NCBI RefSeq assembly: GCF_022549785.1
Contig: NZ_JAKZGO010000008.1
Location: 40,971-104,970, forward strand
Direction: 5' to 3'
Length of the DNA stretch: 64,000 nt
Origin: Belliella alkalica
GTDB lineage: Bacteria > Bacteroidota > Bacteroidia > Cytophagales > Cyclobacteriaceae
Shown here: piece after piece, positions 9,445 through 17,562 of the stretch
How the letters are laid out: every line of letters begins with the position of its first letter
Numbering within the stretch: position 1 is the first letter of the stretch
Program-made: the position numbers and the translations under genes
Notes under the pieces: model-generated
Told to the model about the DNA's origin: nothing
Seen by the model: the letters and a program-made list of their open reading frames with translations, nothing else
The model's database searches: none

Positions 9445-10172
9445 AAGATCCTAAACATAATTCTTGGAAAAACCGCTTGACAGAGCACCTTCCGGATGAA
9501 AATGTCTGGGGTAGGATCTTGGATAACAAACCCTTGGATCAGCAAGTATCAAACCTGAAAAATCAACTCCCAATTTATCTCCCCAAAGAAAACACGTGGG
9601 CTGGGATTCAGAAAAGTCTCAAACGCAAAAAGCGAGTAGTGGCATTATATAGACTTTCTGCAGCAGCAATATTCCTTTTGGGATTTTGGGGAATGATTTG
9701 GTTAACAAACAGTGATAACAACTTTGAAGAAGAGTTTTTAATGACTGACATTTCAAATACAACTATCACCAAACCAATTCCGACCCAAGTTAAACCACAA
9801 GAAGTTAGGAAGATAGAAAGTGTAACCACTACAAAAAAGGAGGTTTCACCTTCTGAGGAATTTATCCAGATTATTGGAAAAGAAGAAATAATGGAAGCGA
9901 TTGAAATTGATATCCCTCTACCGGAATTATTTGTGGCTGAGATTCATGAAGATGAAATAGACACTGAACTTGACACTACAAAGGATTTCAAGGGAAGTAA
10001 AAAAATCATCATAGTCGATTGGGAAGAGCCTAGCCGAAGGATCAAGATTGATGGATTTAACGTAGAGCTTACTGAAAAAGAGCTACAGGCTATCCAAGAT
10101 TTAAATAGTAAAAAGAAAGGCGGACTCAGGTTACAAATCAATGAGCTGACGGCCCGACTTTATGAACAATAA
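9441..10172 (+). CDS. Single-pass membrane protein, probable anti-sigma factor with duplicated N-terminal motif
   Basis: A 243-residue protein with a cytoplasmic N-terminus of about 65 residues, a basic stop (KRKKR), one membrane helix (about 66-88) and a periplasmic Glu/Thr-rich tail of about 150 residues. The cytoplasmic part contains the same 10-residue motif twice, LPDENVWGRI at 17-26 and LPKENTWAGI at 47-56, which may be sigma-binding helices. Topology, the position immediately after the sigma gene and the 4-nt overlap support an anti-sigma role. No zinc-binding ZAS motif is present and the family was not recognised. Confidence 0.65.
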   Translation: MKDPKHNSWKNRLTEHLPDENVWGRILDNKPLDQQVSNLKNQLPIYLPKENTWAGIQKSLKRKKRVVALYRLSAAAIFLLGFWGMIWLTNSDNNFEEEFLMTDISNTTITKPIPTQVKPQEVRKIESVTTTKKEVSPSEEFIQIIGKEEIMEAIEIDIPLPELFVAEIHEDEIDTELDTTKDFKGSKKIIIVDWEEPSRRIKIDGFNVELTEKELQAIQDLNSKKKGGLRLQINELTARLYEQ

Positions 10173-10231
10173 AACAGCTGAATACCTAAAATCCTGTGCA
10201 CAGGGATCATTCAACCAAAACACACAAACCA

Positions 10232-10984
10232 ATGAAAAAAATCATCATTCTAATTTTCTTATGTTGCTTCAGCTACCTTGCACAGGCACAGTTGAAAGAT
10301 AATACTCCTACGTATACTTCATCATTTAAAAATTTTACGAAGAATAATCCAGATTATTTTACAGATACTTTGGTGTTCGTAATGCCAAATAAAGGTCGGC
10401 TTGAAGCTATTTTCAACTCAAATGATTATCCAAAGGATGATATAGAAGAAAAATTATTGAGAGCTGTCAAATCTATTAAAGATTTCAATAAAGATGGAGT
10501 TAGAACATATTATTTACACCCAGATTGGGCTGAAAACACTTTTATTGGAGCTCTTAAAGATATAATTACTCAATATATTCCACATAGAAAAAGTTATACT
10601 CTTGGTATTCCTTTTGGTTTGGACTATATAGGTGGAAAGTTTGCTCCTGAGATGGGATTTAGAACTGTAGTCAATTTAAAAAAAATAGGTCTAGGAGCAT
10701 CGATTACCAATTCAGTTTTTTTCACTGACAAACCAGATGGTGGGGTCAATGTATTCCATAATCCATTTATAAATGCTGAAATTTTAATCAACCCTACTAA
10801 AGCCCCTTGGAGTACTATTCAGATTGGTTACCTTTTAAAAGATTCTGGTCCAGTCTTCCAAGGAAAAACATTCAAAGCATCTTATAGATACAATATCAAA
10901 GGAAACCTTCAACTTAACGGAGGCTTTATTTTCACAGACAACATAAAAACAATCATACCGACAGTGGGTGTTAGGTTGTTTTAG
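10232..10984 (+). CDS. Exported protein of unknown function, possible small outer-membrane beta-barrel
   Basis: About 250 residues from the ATG at 10232 (an upstream in-frame start would put extra charged residues before the signal peptide MKKIIILIFLCCFSYLAQAQ). The mature part begins with a charged region, then alternating hydrophobic strands (YTLGIPFGLDYIGGKF, KKIGLGASITNSVFF, GNLQLNGGFIFTDNI), and ends in an aromatic residue (VGVRLF). That pattern suits an 8-stranded outer-membrane barrel. It follows the sigma/anti-sigma pair by 59 nt and may be its regulon member. Family not recognised. Confidence 0.55.
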   Translation: MKKIIILIFLCCFSYLAQAQLKDNTPTYTSSFKNFTKNNPDYFTDTLVFVMPNKGRLEAIFNSNDYPKDDIEEKLLRAVKSIKDFNKDGVRTYYLHPDWAENTFIGALKDIITQYIPHRKSYTLGIPFGLDYIGGKFAPEMGFRTVVNLKKIGLGASITNSVFFTDKPDGGVNVFHNPFINAEILINPTKAPWSTIQIGYLLKDSGPVFQGKTFKASYRYNIKGNLQLNGGFIFTDNIKTIIPTVGVRLF

Positions 10985-10998
10985 TCTAAAATTTTAAA

Positions 10999-11044
10999 AA
11001 TCAGGATATACTCAGATTTCTGAATCTAGAAGTATATCCCGATT
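10999..11044. terminator. Hairpin between convergent genes
   Basis: A 14-bp stem with one mismatch (10999-11012 with 11031-11044) encloses a smaller inner stem (AGATT/AATCT). There is no long T run, so termination is inferred from its position between a plus-strand and a minus-strand gene. Confidence 0.45.
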
Positions 11045-11126
11045 TATTCAAAGTCTAAGCCTTTCAGAGTATCGACAACCGAGTCTTAAGTCTTTTATCC
11101 TTGTCTCATATCTTATGTCTTCCTTC

Positions 11127-13394
11127 TCAAAAAGGTATTCTTACATTCAATGCAATATTTCTTCCCATTTGATTTACTCCAAAAGGTCTGAAAAGTGACA
11201 TGTGATCTAAATAGGTTTTGTTCAGAATATTTGAGCCACTCACATAGATATCAAGTGACTTGCCAGCCATCATTACCTGACTTCCTACATTCAGTCCCAA
11301 CAAGTAATACCCTGGAGTAGCTTCTTCCAAAGGTGCTTCTCTATTTTGGTCAAAGATAAACGATCCAAGTACACTGATATAAGGATTTGTAAATACTCCC
11401 ACATTATTCAATCTGAAATCTACAGACTGATTCCATCTGAATGCCGGAATATAAGGCAAATAAGTCATATCTGACCTTCTTTGGCCGATCACCATGCTAT
11501 ATGAAGTCGATCCTGAAACCCACTTTGCCGAAGTAGGGTGGATATCCAGTTCCACTTCTCCACCATATAGCCTAGCATCAGTTTGCTCAAACTCCCACAC
11601 GGTCAAGTCTCCCATCAATTCATCTGTCGGAGCAAAGAAGATATAATTGTCTATGTGGTTGTAAAAAACCTCACCAGAAAGTGAGAAGTTTGGTGTGCTA
11701 TACCTGATACCAAAATCGGTTTGGATGTTCTGTTCTCTTACAAAGTCAGCACTTCCCCTTTCAAATCTATTCGTTCCCGGATGTGGTCCATTGGAAAACA
11801 ACTCTCCCAAATCAGGAGCTCTGAATCCCTGAGCTACATTCAACCTGAACCTCCACGAGGAATTTGGCCTGAATGTCGTCCCGGCACTAGCTGTCACCCC
11901 ATCAAAAGTCCTAGTCAAAGTCCTATCTGCCGGCTCTCCAGGAAGCAAAAATCCGTAATCAACAATATGTGCCGCACTTGCATCGGCTGTCACTTTTCTA
12001 TAATCATAGCGGATTCCACCCTGAGCTACCCATTTGTCTTTATTGTAGTTCAATAAGAAATAAACAGACCTGTCATCCTTTGTGGCATCAGGAATCAAAA
12101 ATTCATTTGCTTCCTCATAATTGATATTTCTCAAATAGAAACCTTGAACACCCAAAATCGCTTCAAGACCATCTGTCAATTCTTTGTAATATTTGACATC
12201 ATACATGAAATTTGACTGTCTCAAACCCAAATCCACTTCATCAGCGGCTTCTTCTACTTCTTCCCTGAAGTTGATATGATAGCCAAAAGTTGCTTTTATC
12301 CTGTCTTCTCCGATAAATAGATTCGTCTCCGAGTTGATAAAGTGATCTTTTACATCTTGGAAGGGTAACTGAACTTTCCTATCTCCTCTATTTGTCACCA
12401 ACTCGCTCACATCATCCTCATCTATAATTCCAAGTTTCTGGCTCAAATAGGTATAGCGTATTCTGGTATCACCCCATTTCTTCTGTAACCCTACTCCAGC
12501 TTTGACATTCTGGGTATTGAATCTTGTATTACCTACGGCATTGCCATCACCGTCTAGATAATCTGCATGGGATTCTGCAGCAGCTCTCAATGACCAAACA
12601 AAACCATTTTCACTAGCTCCTTTTGCTCCAGCTTCCGTCCTGAGTCCAAGTGAATTGCTGTATCCTCTCAAGTTCACATCTCCTTCTACCTTACCGGCAG
12701 CTGCATCTTTTTCCTCTATCAAGTTCACTACACCTGCCATTGCTCCAGAACCATAAATGATCGATGCAGGGCCTTTGATCAATTCAATGTTACTGATGCC
12801 TGTCTCAGACAAACCCAAACCGTGATCTGCTCCCCACTGCTGATTTTCAAATCTTCCACCTTGATAGACAGAAAGCACACGGCTGAATGACAATCCTCTG
12901 ATCACAGGCTTGCTAATGCCAGGACCCAAGGAAATTTCATTGACTCCCGGTGTTTTGGTCAAGGAGGTCATCAAGCTAGGAGAGGGCATTTTTAGAATTG
13001 CATCTCTGCTTACTTTCTCAATAGAGATCGGTGAGCTTTCCTTGCTCATGATGTATGCACCTGAAACTACCACTTCGTCAATGTTGGATATTGTTTCTTC
13101 CAACTCAATGACCAAAGAATTATTTGAGGCACTCAATTTTACTACCTCGATCTGAGTAGCGTAGCCGATGAATGAAAACTGAACAGTGATATTTCTCTCA
13201 GGCAAAGCCCCAAGGGAAAAAGTCCCATCCATCTCAGTAACTACTCCTCGGTTCAATTCAGGAATAAAAACCGAAACCCCAGGAATTGGTTCTCTTGTAT
13301 TTTTGTCTATTACTTTTCCAGCTATAGATAGATTTTGTGATGCTAATGCGCCTACAGAAATGAAGCACATAGCAATTAGTATGATTAATCGCAT
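11127..13394 (-). CDS. TonB-dependent receptor, possibly for metal uptake
   Basis: A 755-residue receptor: signal peptide (to about 18, GALAS), carboxypeptidase-regulatory-like domain (about 20-110, AGKVIDKNTREPIPGVSVFI), plug (about 115-230, with VIRGLSFSRVLSVYQG and ELIKGPASIIYGSGAMAGVVN) and a barrel ending NVRIPF. The plug loop QQWGADHGLGLSE carries Asp/His residues. The gene lies 85 nt downstream of a small His-rich exported protein on the same strand, an arrangement that in Bacteroidota often marks zinc or other transition-metal acquisition loci. The metal link is inference; membership of the receptor family is certain. Confidence 0.88.
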   Translation of the reverse strand: MRLIILIAMCFISVGALASQNLSIAGKVIDKNTREPIPGVSVFIPELNRGVVTEMDGTFSLGALPERNITVQFSFIGYATQIEVVKLSASNNSLVIELEETISNIDEVVVSGAYIMSKESSPISIEKVSRDAILKMPSPSLMTSLTKTPGVNEISLGPGISKPVIRGLSFSRVLSVYQGGRFENQQWGADHGLGLSETGISNIELIKGPASIIYGSGAMAGVVNLIEEKDAAAGKVEGDVNLRGYSNSLGLRTEAGAKGASENGFVWSLRAAAESHADYLDGDGNAVGNTRFNTQNVKAGVGLQKKWGDTRIRYTYLSQKLGIIDEDDVSELVTNRGDRKVQLPFQDVKDHFINSETNLFIGEDRIKATFGYHINFREEVEEAADEVDLGLRQSNFMYDVKYYKELTDGLEAILGVQGFYLRNINYEEANEFLIPDATKDDRSVYFLLNYNKDKWVAQGGIRYDYRKVTADASAAHIVDYGFLLPGEPADRTLTRTFDGVTASAGTTFRPNSSWRFRLNVAQGFRAPDLGELFSNGPHPGTNRFERGSADFVREQNIQTDFGIRYSTPNFSLSGEVFYNHIDNYIFFAPTDELMGDLTVWEFEQTDARLYGGEVELDIHPTSAKWVSGSTSYSMVIGQRRSDMTYLPYIPAFRWNQSVDFRLNNVGVFTNPYISVLGSFIFDQNREAPLEEATPGYYLLGLNVGSQVMMAGKSLDIYVSGSNILNKTYLDHMSLFRPFGVNQMGRNIALNVRIPF

Positions 13395-13479
13395 TTCGTC
13401 TGATTAGATATTTTTTTTAAAATAAGGGTATTTCGCAGTTCAGGATTGTAGAACTAGCGATTGTCAATGAAGAAAAAAA

Positions 13480-13842
13480 TCAAACGATGGGTGGGCCTCT
13501 ATGCTCAAACCCAAACTCGGTATCAATGTAAGAGTTAATCGATACTACAAAGGTATCGTCAGTTGTGTTTATCGCTGAAATCTCCCGAAAATCAATTTGG
13601 AAATCAAACAGCAAATATTCTGCATGGGCAATCAAATCGAGGTAGAGTAACTCTTCCTCAGTATGTCCATGATCTGGTAATTCCTGATGGTCCTCTGACA
13701 ATAAAGGATGCGCATGGGTAATTATCCGGCCATTGTCAAGTGTATGGGAGTGAAAAAAGAATACCCCGTTGGCTAAAACACTTAGCAACAAAGCCAAACA
13801 AAAATGGCTAAACTGAGGCAATATTTTTCTAAACTGATCCAA
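13480..13842 (-). CDS. Small His-rich exported protein upstream of a TonB receptor
   Basis: A 120-residue protein with one N-terminal hydrophobic segment (about 14-31) followed by clustered histidines: FFHSHTLDNGRIITHAHP, then DHQELPDHGHTEEE, and an ending EHRGPP. Repeated HxH and acidic residues suggest metal binding in the periplasm. Remembered relatives carry the same HSH-x(n)-HAHP block and an RGPP tail, and sit beside TonB receptors. A metallochaperone, metal sensor or buffer for the adjacent receptor is plausible. No enzyme motif is visible. Confidence 0.6.
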   Translation of the reverse strand: MDQFRKILPQFSHFCLALLLSVLANGVFFFHSHTLDNGRIITHAHPLLSEDHQELPDHGHTEEELLYLDLIAHAEYLLFDFQIDFREISAINTTDDTFVVSINSYIDTEFGFEHRGPPIV

Positions 13843-14001
13843 GGTCTTTGCTAATCTTCAAACTGAATATTTGCAATTAAGTTGTGAAATTAGAAAAGAA
13901 TATTGAAATAATAAGCAATTAATTACTTTTAGGTTGAAATTGTGGGGGTGAATGGTAAAATTCAAATAGATCTAAAATCCTTCTTAAATCTAACTTGACT
14001 A

Positions 14002-14454
14002 TTAAAGAAGATTATTTTCAAGATGAAACATATAATCTTGTGGTTCTAACAAAATCTCACCTTCTACAACAAATGTTCCCTTTTTTAACTTTAATAAAAC
14101 CGGTGAATTAAATTTAAAATTAAAATCAAAGTATTTTGTTCCTGAGTCAAAAACCATATTCTGATGATCAAAAATTTCTTGACCATATTTAATTTTATAA
14201 GACTTTAGGGAATTAAATTTTACTAAAATAAAAAGGTTTTTGTCTAATACCGATGGGTTTTCCGAGACGAATGAAATTATACCATGGACACAAGAATTAC
14301 ATGCATCAAAGGGAACATAGACTATATTTTTTACATTCTGATTTAGGAGTTCTGAATCTACTTGATTTAGATAACCTTGAACATTCGGAAAGTTCTGTTT
14401 AGGATTACAATTCGAGATAAATAGAATTAGTAATATAGATAAGCTATTTTTCAT
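14002..14454 (-). CDS. Lipoprotein with a CxxC motif, last gene of the peptide/propeller operon
   Basis: A 150-residue protein with a lipoprotein signal (SNC, Cys-16) and a CNSC motif at 52-55 set in VPFDACNSC, where a strand precedes the Cys pair as in thioredoxin folds. No cis-Pro block can be confirmed, so a thioredoxin-like role is only a suggestion. Its start overlaps the stop of the upstream DUF4221 gene by 4 nt (ATGA), so the two are translationally coupled. If redox-active, it could act on the Cys-rich peptides encoded at the front of the same operon. Confidence 0.6.
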   Translation of the reverse strand: MKNSLSILLILFISNCNPKQNFPNVQGYLNQVDSELLNQNVKNIVYVPFDACNSCVHGIISFVSENPSVLDKNLFILVKFNSLKSYKIKYGQEIFDHQNMVFDSGTKYFDFNFKFNSPVLLKLKKGTFVVEGEILLEPQDYMFHLENNLL

Positions 14455-15647
14455 TTTAATTTTAATTTTTTATAAATTAGCTCTTCTTCTGATTGATCTT
14501 TATTTAAGGCGCTTACATAAAGACTATTTTCATTTTTTATAATAAAATTATCCATTCTATTCACTAAAAACACAGATCCATCATCTTGAGGATTTTTAAA
14601 TAACTTTTTCGCAAGCAATTGGCCTTTATAATTATAAGCGTATACCTCAAAATCTCTAAAGTCAATATTAAATGAATTAACATTAGACTCTTTTTTCTCG
14701 TGAATTAAAATTCTATAAATAATATCATCACAAGTAAGAATGCTCGAAAAGCTTTTATTTTTTTCAAAGATCTCTACTCTCCTTATAGCTTCTTTTTTTT
14801 CTTCTTCAGAAGTACCAAATTGTCTTAAATCTGAAAAAAGCACATTGGAATGACCCGAAAAATCAACTTGAAATTCGGGAGATAAGCTAATTTCCGTTAA
14901 AACCTTATCTTTTAAATCATAATGGTAAATCTCATTTCTTATTGGAAATGAGATATATAAAGATTCTTTATTTTTATCCCAGTCCCAATAAACAGTTCGA
15001 TAAATGTTTTCAAAAATATAATTTCCATTTTCAAACCCATCAGTTGGGAAAAAAATAATTTCCTCAAGCTCATTATTCGATATGTCAAACACTCCTAAGA
15101 CTGGTTCTTTAATATCAATATGAGTCGTTGGATAAAAAACCTTATTCTCAAGAAAAAAGATTGGTCTTGCGCTAGCCGAAGAGAAATATGCTGGGATTCC
15201 ATTATATAATTGGTTTTCAGATTTTACTTCACCAATTTTAAAATTTTGGAGAACTTTTCCATCTAGATTTATAAGCTTTACCCCGAATCCTAGATCTTGT
15301 ACAAAGATTGAATCCAAATTGTGGATATAAAAATTAATGGGGGTAAATAATTGATCCGGTCCATCATCTTTATTAAATTTTATTTTCTCGACAATTTTAC
15401 CACTTTCCCAATCAAAAAGATTAATATGGTTCATAACAATATCCATTGTCGCTAAATATGACATTGAATCTGTCTTAATCATTTGATGTTGGACCAATTC
15501 GCTTGTACTAACACTGTCTAAAATAAAAATCTTTTCAGTTTCAAAAGCAATCTCATTTGGAAGATTGTAATTGTCTTGATTTTTCGTACAAGAAAAGATT
15601 AAAATCGAAATTAGAAAGAAAATTGAGCTAATTTTTAAGAATTTCAT
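14451..15647 (-). CDS. DUF4221-family beta-propeller lipoprotein (second of two)
   Basis: About 398 residues with a lipobox (IFSC, Cys-20). DUF4221-like features are the early block YLATMDIVMNHINLFDWESG followed by KIKFNKDDGPDQ, repeating propeller-blade strands, and a late block RMDNFIIKNENSLYVSALN. The family is common in Cyclobacteriaceae and has no established function; a surface or periplasmic six-bladed propeller is likely. The ATG at 15647 gives the cleanest signal peptide; one at 15671 is also possible. Either start overlaps the end of the preceding paralogue, implying coupling. Confidence 0.75.
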   Translation of the reverse strand: MKFLKISSIFFLISILIFSCTKNQDNYNLPNEIAFETEKIFILDSVSTSELVQHQMIKTDSMSYLATMDIVMNHINLFDWESGKIVEKIKFNKDDGPDQLFTPINFYIHNLDSIFVQDLGFGVKLINLDGKVLQNFKIGEVKSENQLYNGIPAYFSSASARPIFFLENKVFYPTTHIDIKEPVLGVFDISNNELEEIIFFPTDGFENGNYIFENIYRTVYWDWDKNKESLYISFPIRNEIYHYDLKDKVLTEISLSPEFQVDFSGHSNVLFSDLRQFGTSEEEKKEAIRRVEIFEKNKSFSSILTCDDIIYRILIHEKKESNVNSFNIDFRDFEVYAYNYKGQLLAKKLFKNPQDDGSVFLVNRMDNFIIKNENSLYVSALNKDQSEEELIYKKLKLK

Positions 15648-16830
15648 ATCTGTAATAAATAATTTTTTCATCTGATAATGGGACTAGTCTAACATACAAT
15701 AAGCCATTTGAGAAAAATATATCTGAGTGCTCAAAAAGTCCTATTTGGAAATAATGCTTTGGTAATAAGGCTTGACCAATTATTTCAAGCAAATCATTAT
15801 AAATTACCAAAGAATGATCCGATGAACGATACTTTTGTGGGGTTGGAGTTTGATCATAAATATGGGATTTTGTAGGATGCTTTATCAACCTTAAGTAGAA
15901 TTTATTTTTTTCATCATACATCAAGTTTGTATAGTGATATTGGTTATATATGTTTTTCAAGCTTTGATAGAAATCTTCTTCTGACATAGTGCCTTCATCT
16001 TCTACATAGTAATAGTGCCCTTGATGAAATGGTTTTGCATGAATATTAGCATTTGTCTCTATTTTCAATGAGGCTAAATTCAAACGGTATAGCTGATGAT
16101 CAATCGGAAAACCAAAAATTAAATCACCTGACTTTTTATCATAATAATGATTGATATACTGATACCATGATCCAGTCAGATATTGGTCTTTATCCTCATA
16201 CATTTTTGGAAAATCAAAAAAATCAGTAGACACTTTTTTTTCGATATCGAATACGCTAAACACCTTTTTTTGAAAATAAAAGTCATCAATTTTAGTTGTC
16301 AATACATATTTTCCATCGAAAGCAAATGGGTATTTATTGTCAATCTTTACTCTATTATTATTAACTCCCTTCGATTCTCCATTAAGATTATAAATGTCTT
16401 GTATAGCGCCTTTCTGAAGATTAATTAAAACTAATCTATAGGTATAACTCATTAAAAAAAGAGAATCTTCATTATGATAATAAATACCCGTAATCCCATT
16501 TCCTCGGGGTATTTTGCTTTGATAATCATCTTTATCCAAATTAATAACCTCAATCTCGTTACCGTTAGACAAATCATAAATTGAAAAGCTATTAAACGCA
16601 TGGTTATTTGTAATCAGAATATCTTGTCCCTGAAACTTACCATAAGAATACTGAGAAGATGAATAACCTTCTGAATTCAAATCTATAACTAGTGAATCGT
16701 AAAAATCAAAAGAATAATCTAAAGGAATTGATAAATCATTCTTAAAATTAGAACAACTAGTCATATTTAAAACCAGAAGGATCATGTAGATCCTTCTAGA
16801 AATTATAACAAATACCTTATTCACTTGCAT
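15628..16830 (-). CDS. DUF4221-family beta-propeller lipoprotein (first of two)
   Basis: About 400 residues from the ATG at 16830, which lies 12 nt after the stop of the upstream peptide gene. The lipobox is LNMTSC (Cys-26). Diagnostic segments include FNSFSIYDLSNGNEIEVINL near the N-terminus, GDLIFGFPIDHQLYRLNL in the middle, a tyrosine-rich YDEKNKFYLRLIKHP segment and a C-terminal FFSNGLLYVRLVP. It is clearly diverged from the second copy, so the pair may bind different partners. The region is distinctly more AT-rich than the flanking housekeeping genes. Confidence 0.75.
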   Translation of the reverse strand: MQVNKVFVIISRRIYMILLVLNMTSCSNFKNDLSIPLDYSFDFYDSLVIDLNSEGYSSSQYSYGKFQGQDILITNNHAFNSFSIYDLSNGNEIEVINLDKDDYQSKIPRGNGITGIYYHNEDSLFLMSYTYRLVLINLQKGAIQDIYNLNGESKGVNNNRVKIDNKYPFAFDGKYVLTTKIDDFYFQKKVFSVFDIEKKVSTDFFDFPKMYEDKDQYLTGSWYQYINHYYDKKSGDLIFGFPIDHQLYRLNLASLKIETNANIHAKPFHQGHYYYVEDEGTMSEEDFYQSLKNIYNQYHYTNLMYDEKNKFYLRLIKHPTKSHIYDQTPTPQKYRSSDHSLVIYNDLLEIIGQALLPKHYFQIGLFEHSDIFFSNGLLYVRLVPLSDEKIIYYRYEILKN

Positions 16831-16842
16831 TTCTAATGGCAA

Positions 16843-17076
16843 TTAATGAATAATTACAGGAACTGTACCTCCACCTGAATTCAACAAACACTTACCAGTG
16901 TAAGCTCCTTCTTTTCTAGTGCTTTCACATTTTTTTTCCACACCACCAATTTCTTCTTCATAATAATTACACCATCCATTAGTGCCTTCAGTATTACAAT
17001 GAGACATAGAAATTTGGATTTGGGACATACTTAGAATTAACCCACAAGCCAACGTTAATATTACTTTCTTTATCAT
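16843..17076 (-). CDS. Small secreted Cys-rich peptide (4 mature cysteines)
   Basis: A 77-residue peptide with a hydrophobic signal sequence (about residues 1-25) and a mature part of about 50 residues holding Cys-27, -36, -50 and -63, enough for two disulfides. The C-terminus is Gly-rich then hydrophobic (SGGGTVPVIIH). It is the second gene of the operon, 11 nt after the 81-residue peptide gene. It resembles the loosely defined NVEALA-type Bacteroidota peptides in size and layout, but the defining motif is absent. Function unknown. Confidence 0.65.
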   Translation of the reverse strand: MIKKVILTLACGLILSMSQIQISMSHCNTEGTNGWCNYYEEEIGGVEKKCESTRKEGAYTGKCLLNSGGGTVPVIIH

Positions 17077-17087
17077 AGTTATGTTAT

Positions 17088-17333
17088 TTAATTTGGTAAA
17101 AGAAAAACACTACCTTCGCATACTTCACAACCACTAGAACATTCCCAAGTACATCTTTGATGAGGGTTGTAATTCGAACCACATATACCACCAAACATAG
17201 TAACAGTACAATAAGAAACTGGAACAAAGTTATCGCAATCCCAGCAACCAGCTTCAGTATCAAAATTTACTGAAAAACTTAAACCGACTATCATGCAAAA
17301 ACACGAAAGATAAAGCAAAATAGATTTTTTCAT
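17088..17333 (-). CDS. Small secreted Cys-rich peptide (8 mature cysteines)
   Basis: An 81-residue peptide. The signal sequence spans about residues 1-22, followed by NFDTEAG, which occupies the place of the NVEALA motif of related Bacteroidota peptides. The mature part of about 50 residues holds eight cysteines (30, 33, 42, 51, 61, 65, 69, 72), consistent with four disulfides and a knotted fold. It leads the minus-strand operon that continues into a second Cys-rich peptide, two propeller lipoproteins and a CxxC lipoprotein. Roles as a secreted signal, an antimicrobial or a propeller ligand are all open. Confidence 0.65.
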   Translation of the reverse strand: MKKSILLYLSCFCMIVGLSFSVNFDTEAGCWDCDNFVPVSYCTVTMFGGICGSNYNPHQRCTWECSSGCEVCEGSVFLLPN

Positions 17334-17562
17334 CGTTATTAAAATTAGAAGTTTTAAAATTTATTTAACTCACCCGACCTAAAAAATTCCTGCGCAGTTA
17401 TTTTTGTAATGATCTGATTATCAATAATAACAAATCATTAGTACATTCTCCAAACTTTAAACTATTTTTTTTTTTTTGCAAAAAATCATAACTAATTGAT
17501 ATTCAGTGGTTTTATTTTTTTGTTTAAAAAAAACACTTTGTTCAATCTTAAACTAAAAAGTC
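17334..17562. promoter_or_regulatory. Very AT-rich leader region of the peptide operon, with a 13-T tract
   Basis: This 229-bp gap between two minus-strand units must hold the promoter of the peptide operon. It contains a run of 13 T at 17465-17477 plus shorter homopolymers. The long run lies about 130 nt upstream of the peptide start, where slippage could change promoter or operator spacing. No perfect TAnnTTTG box was seen close to the start. Confidence 0.35.
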
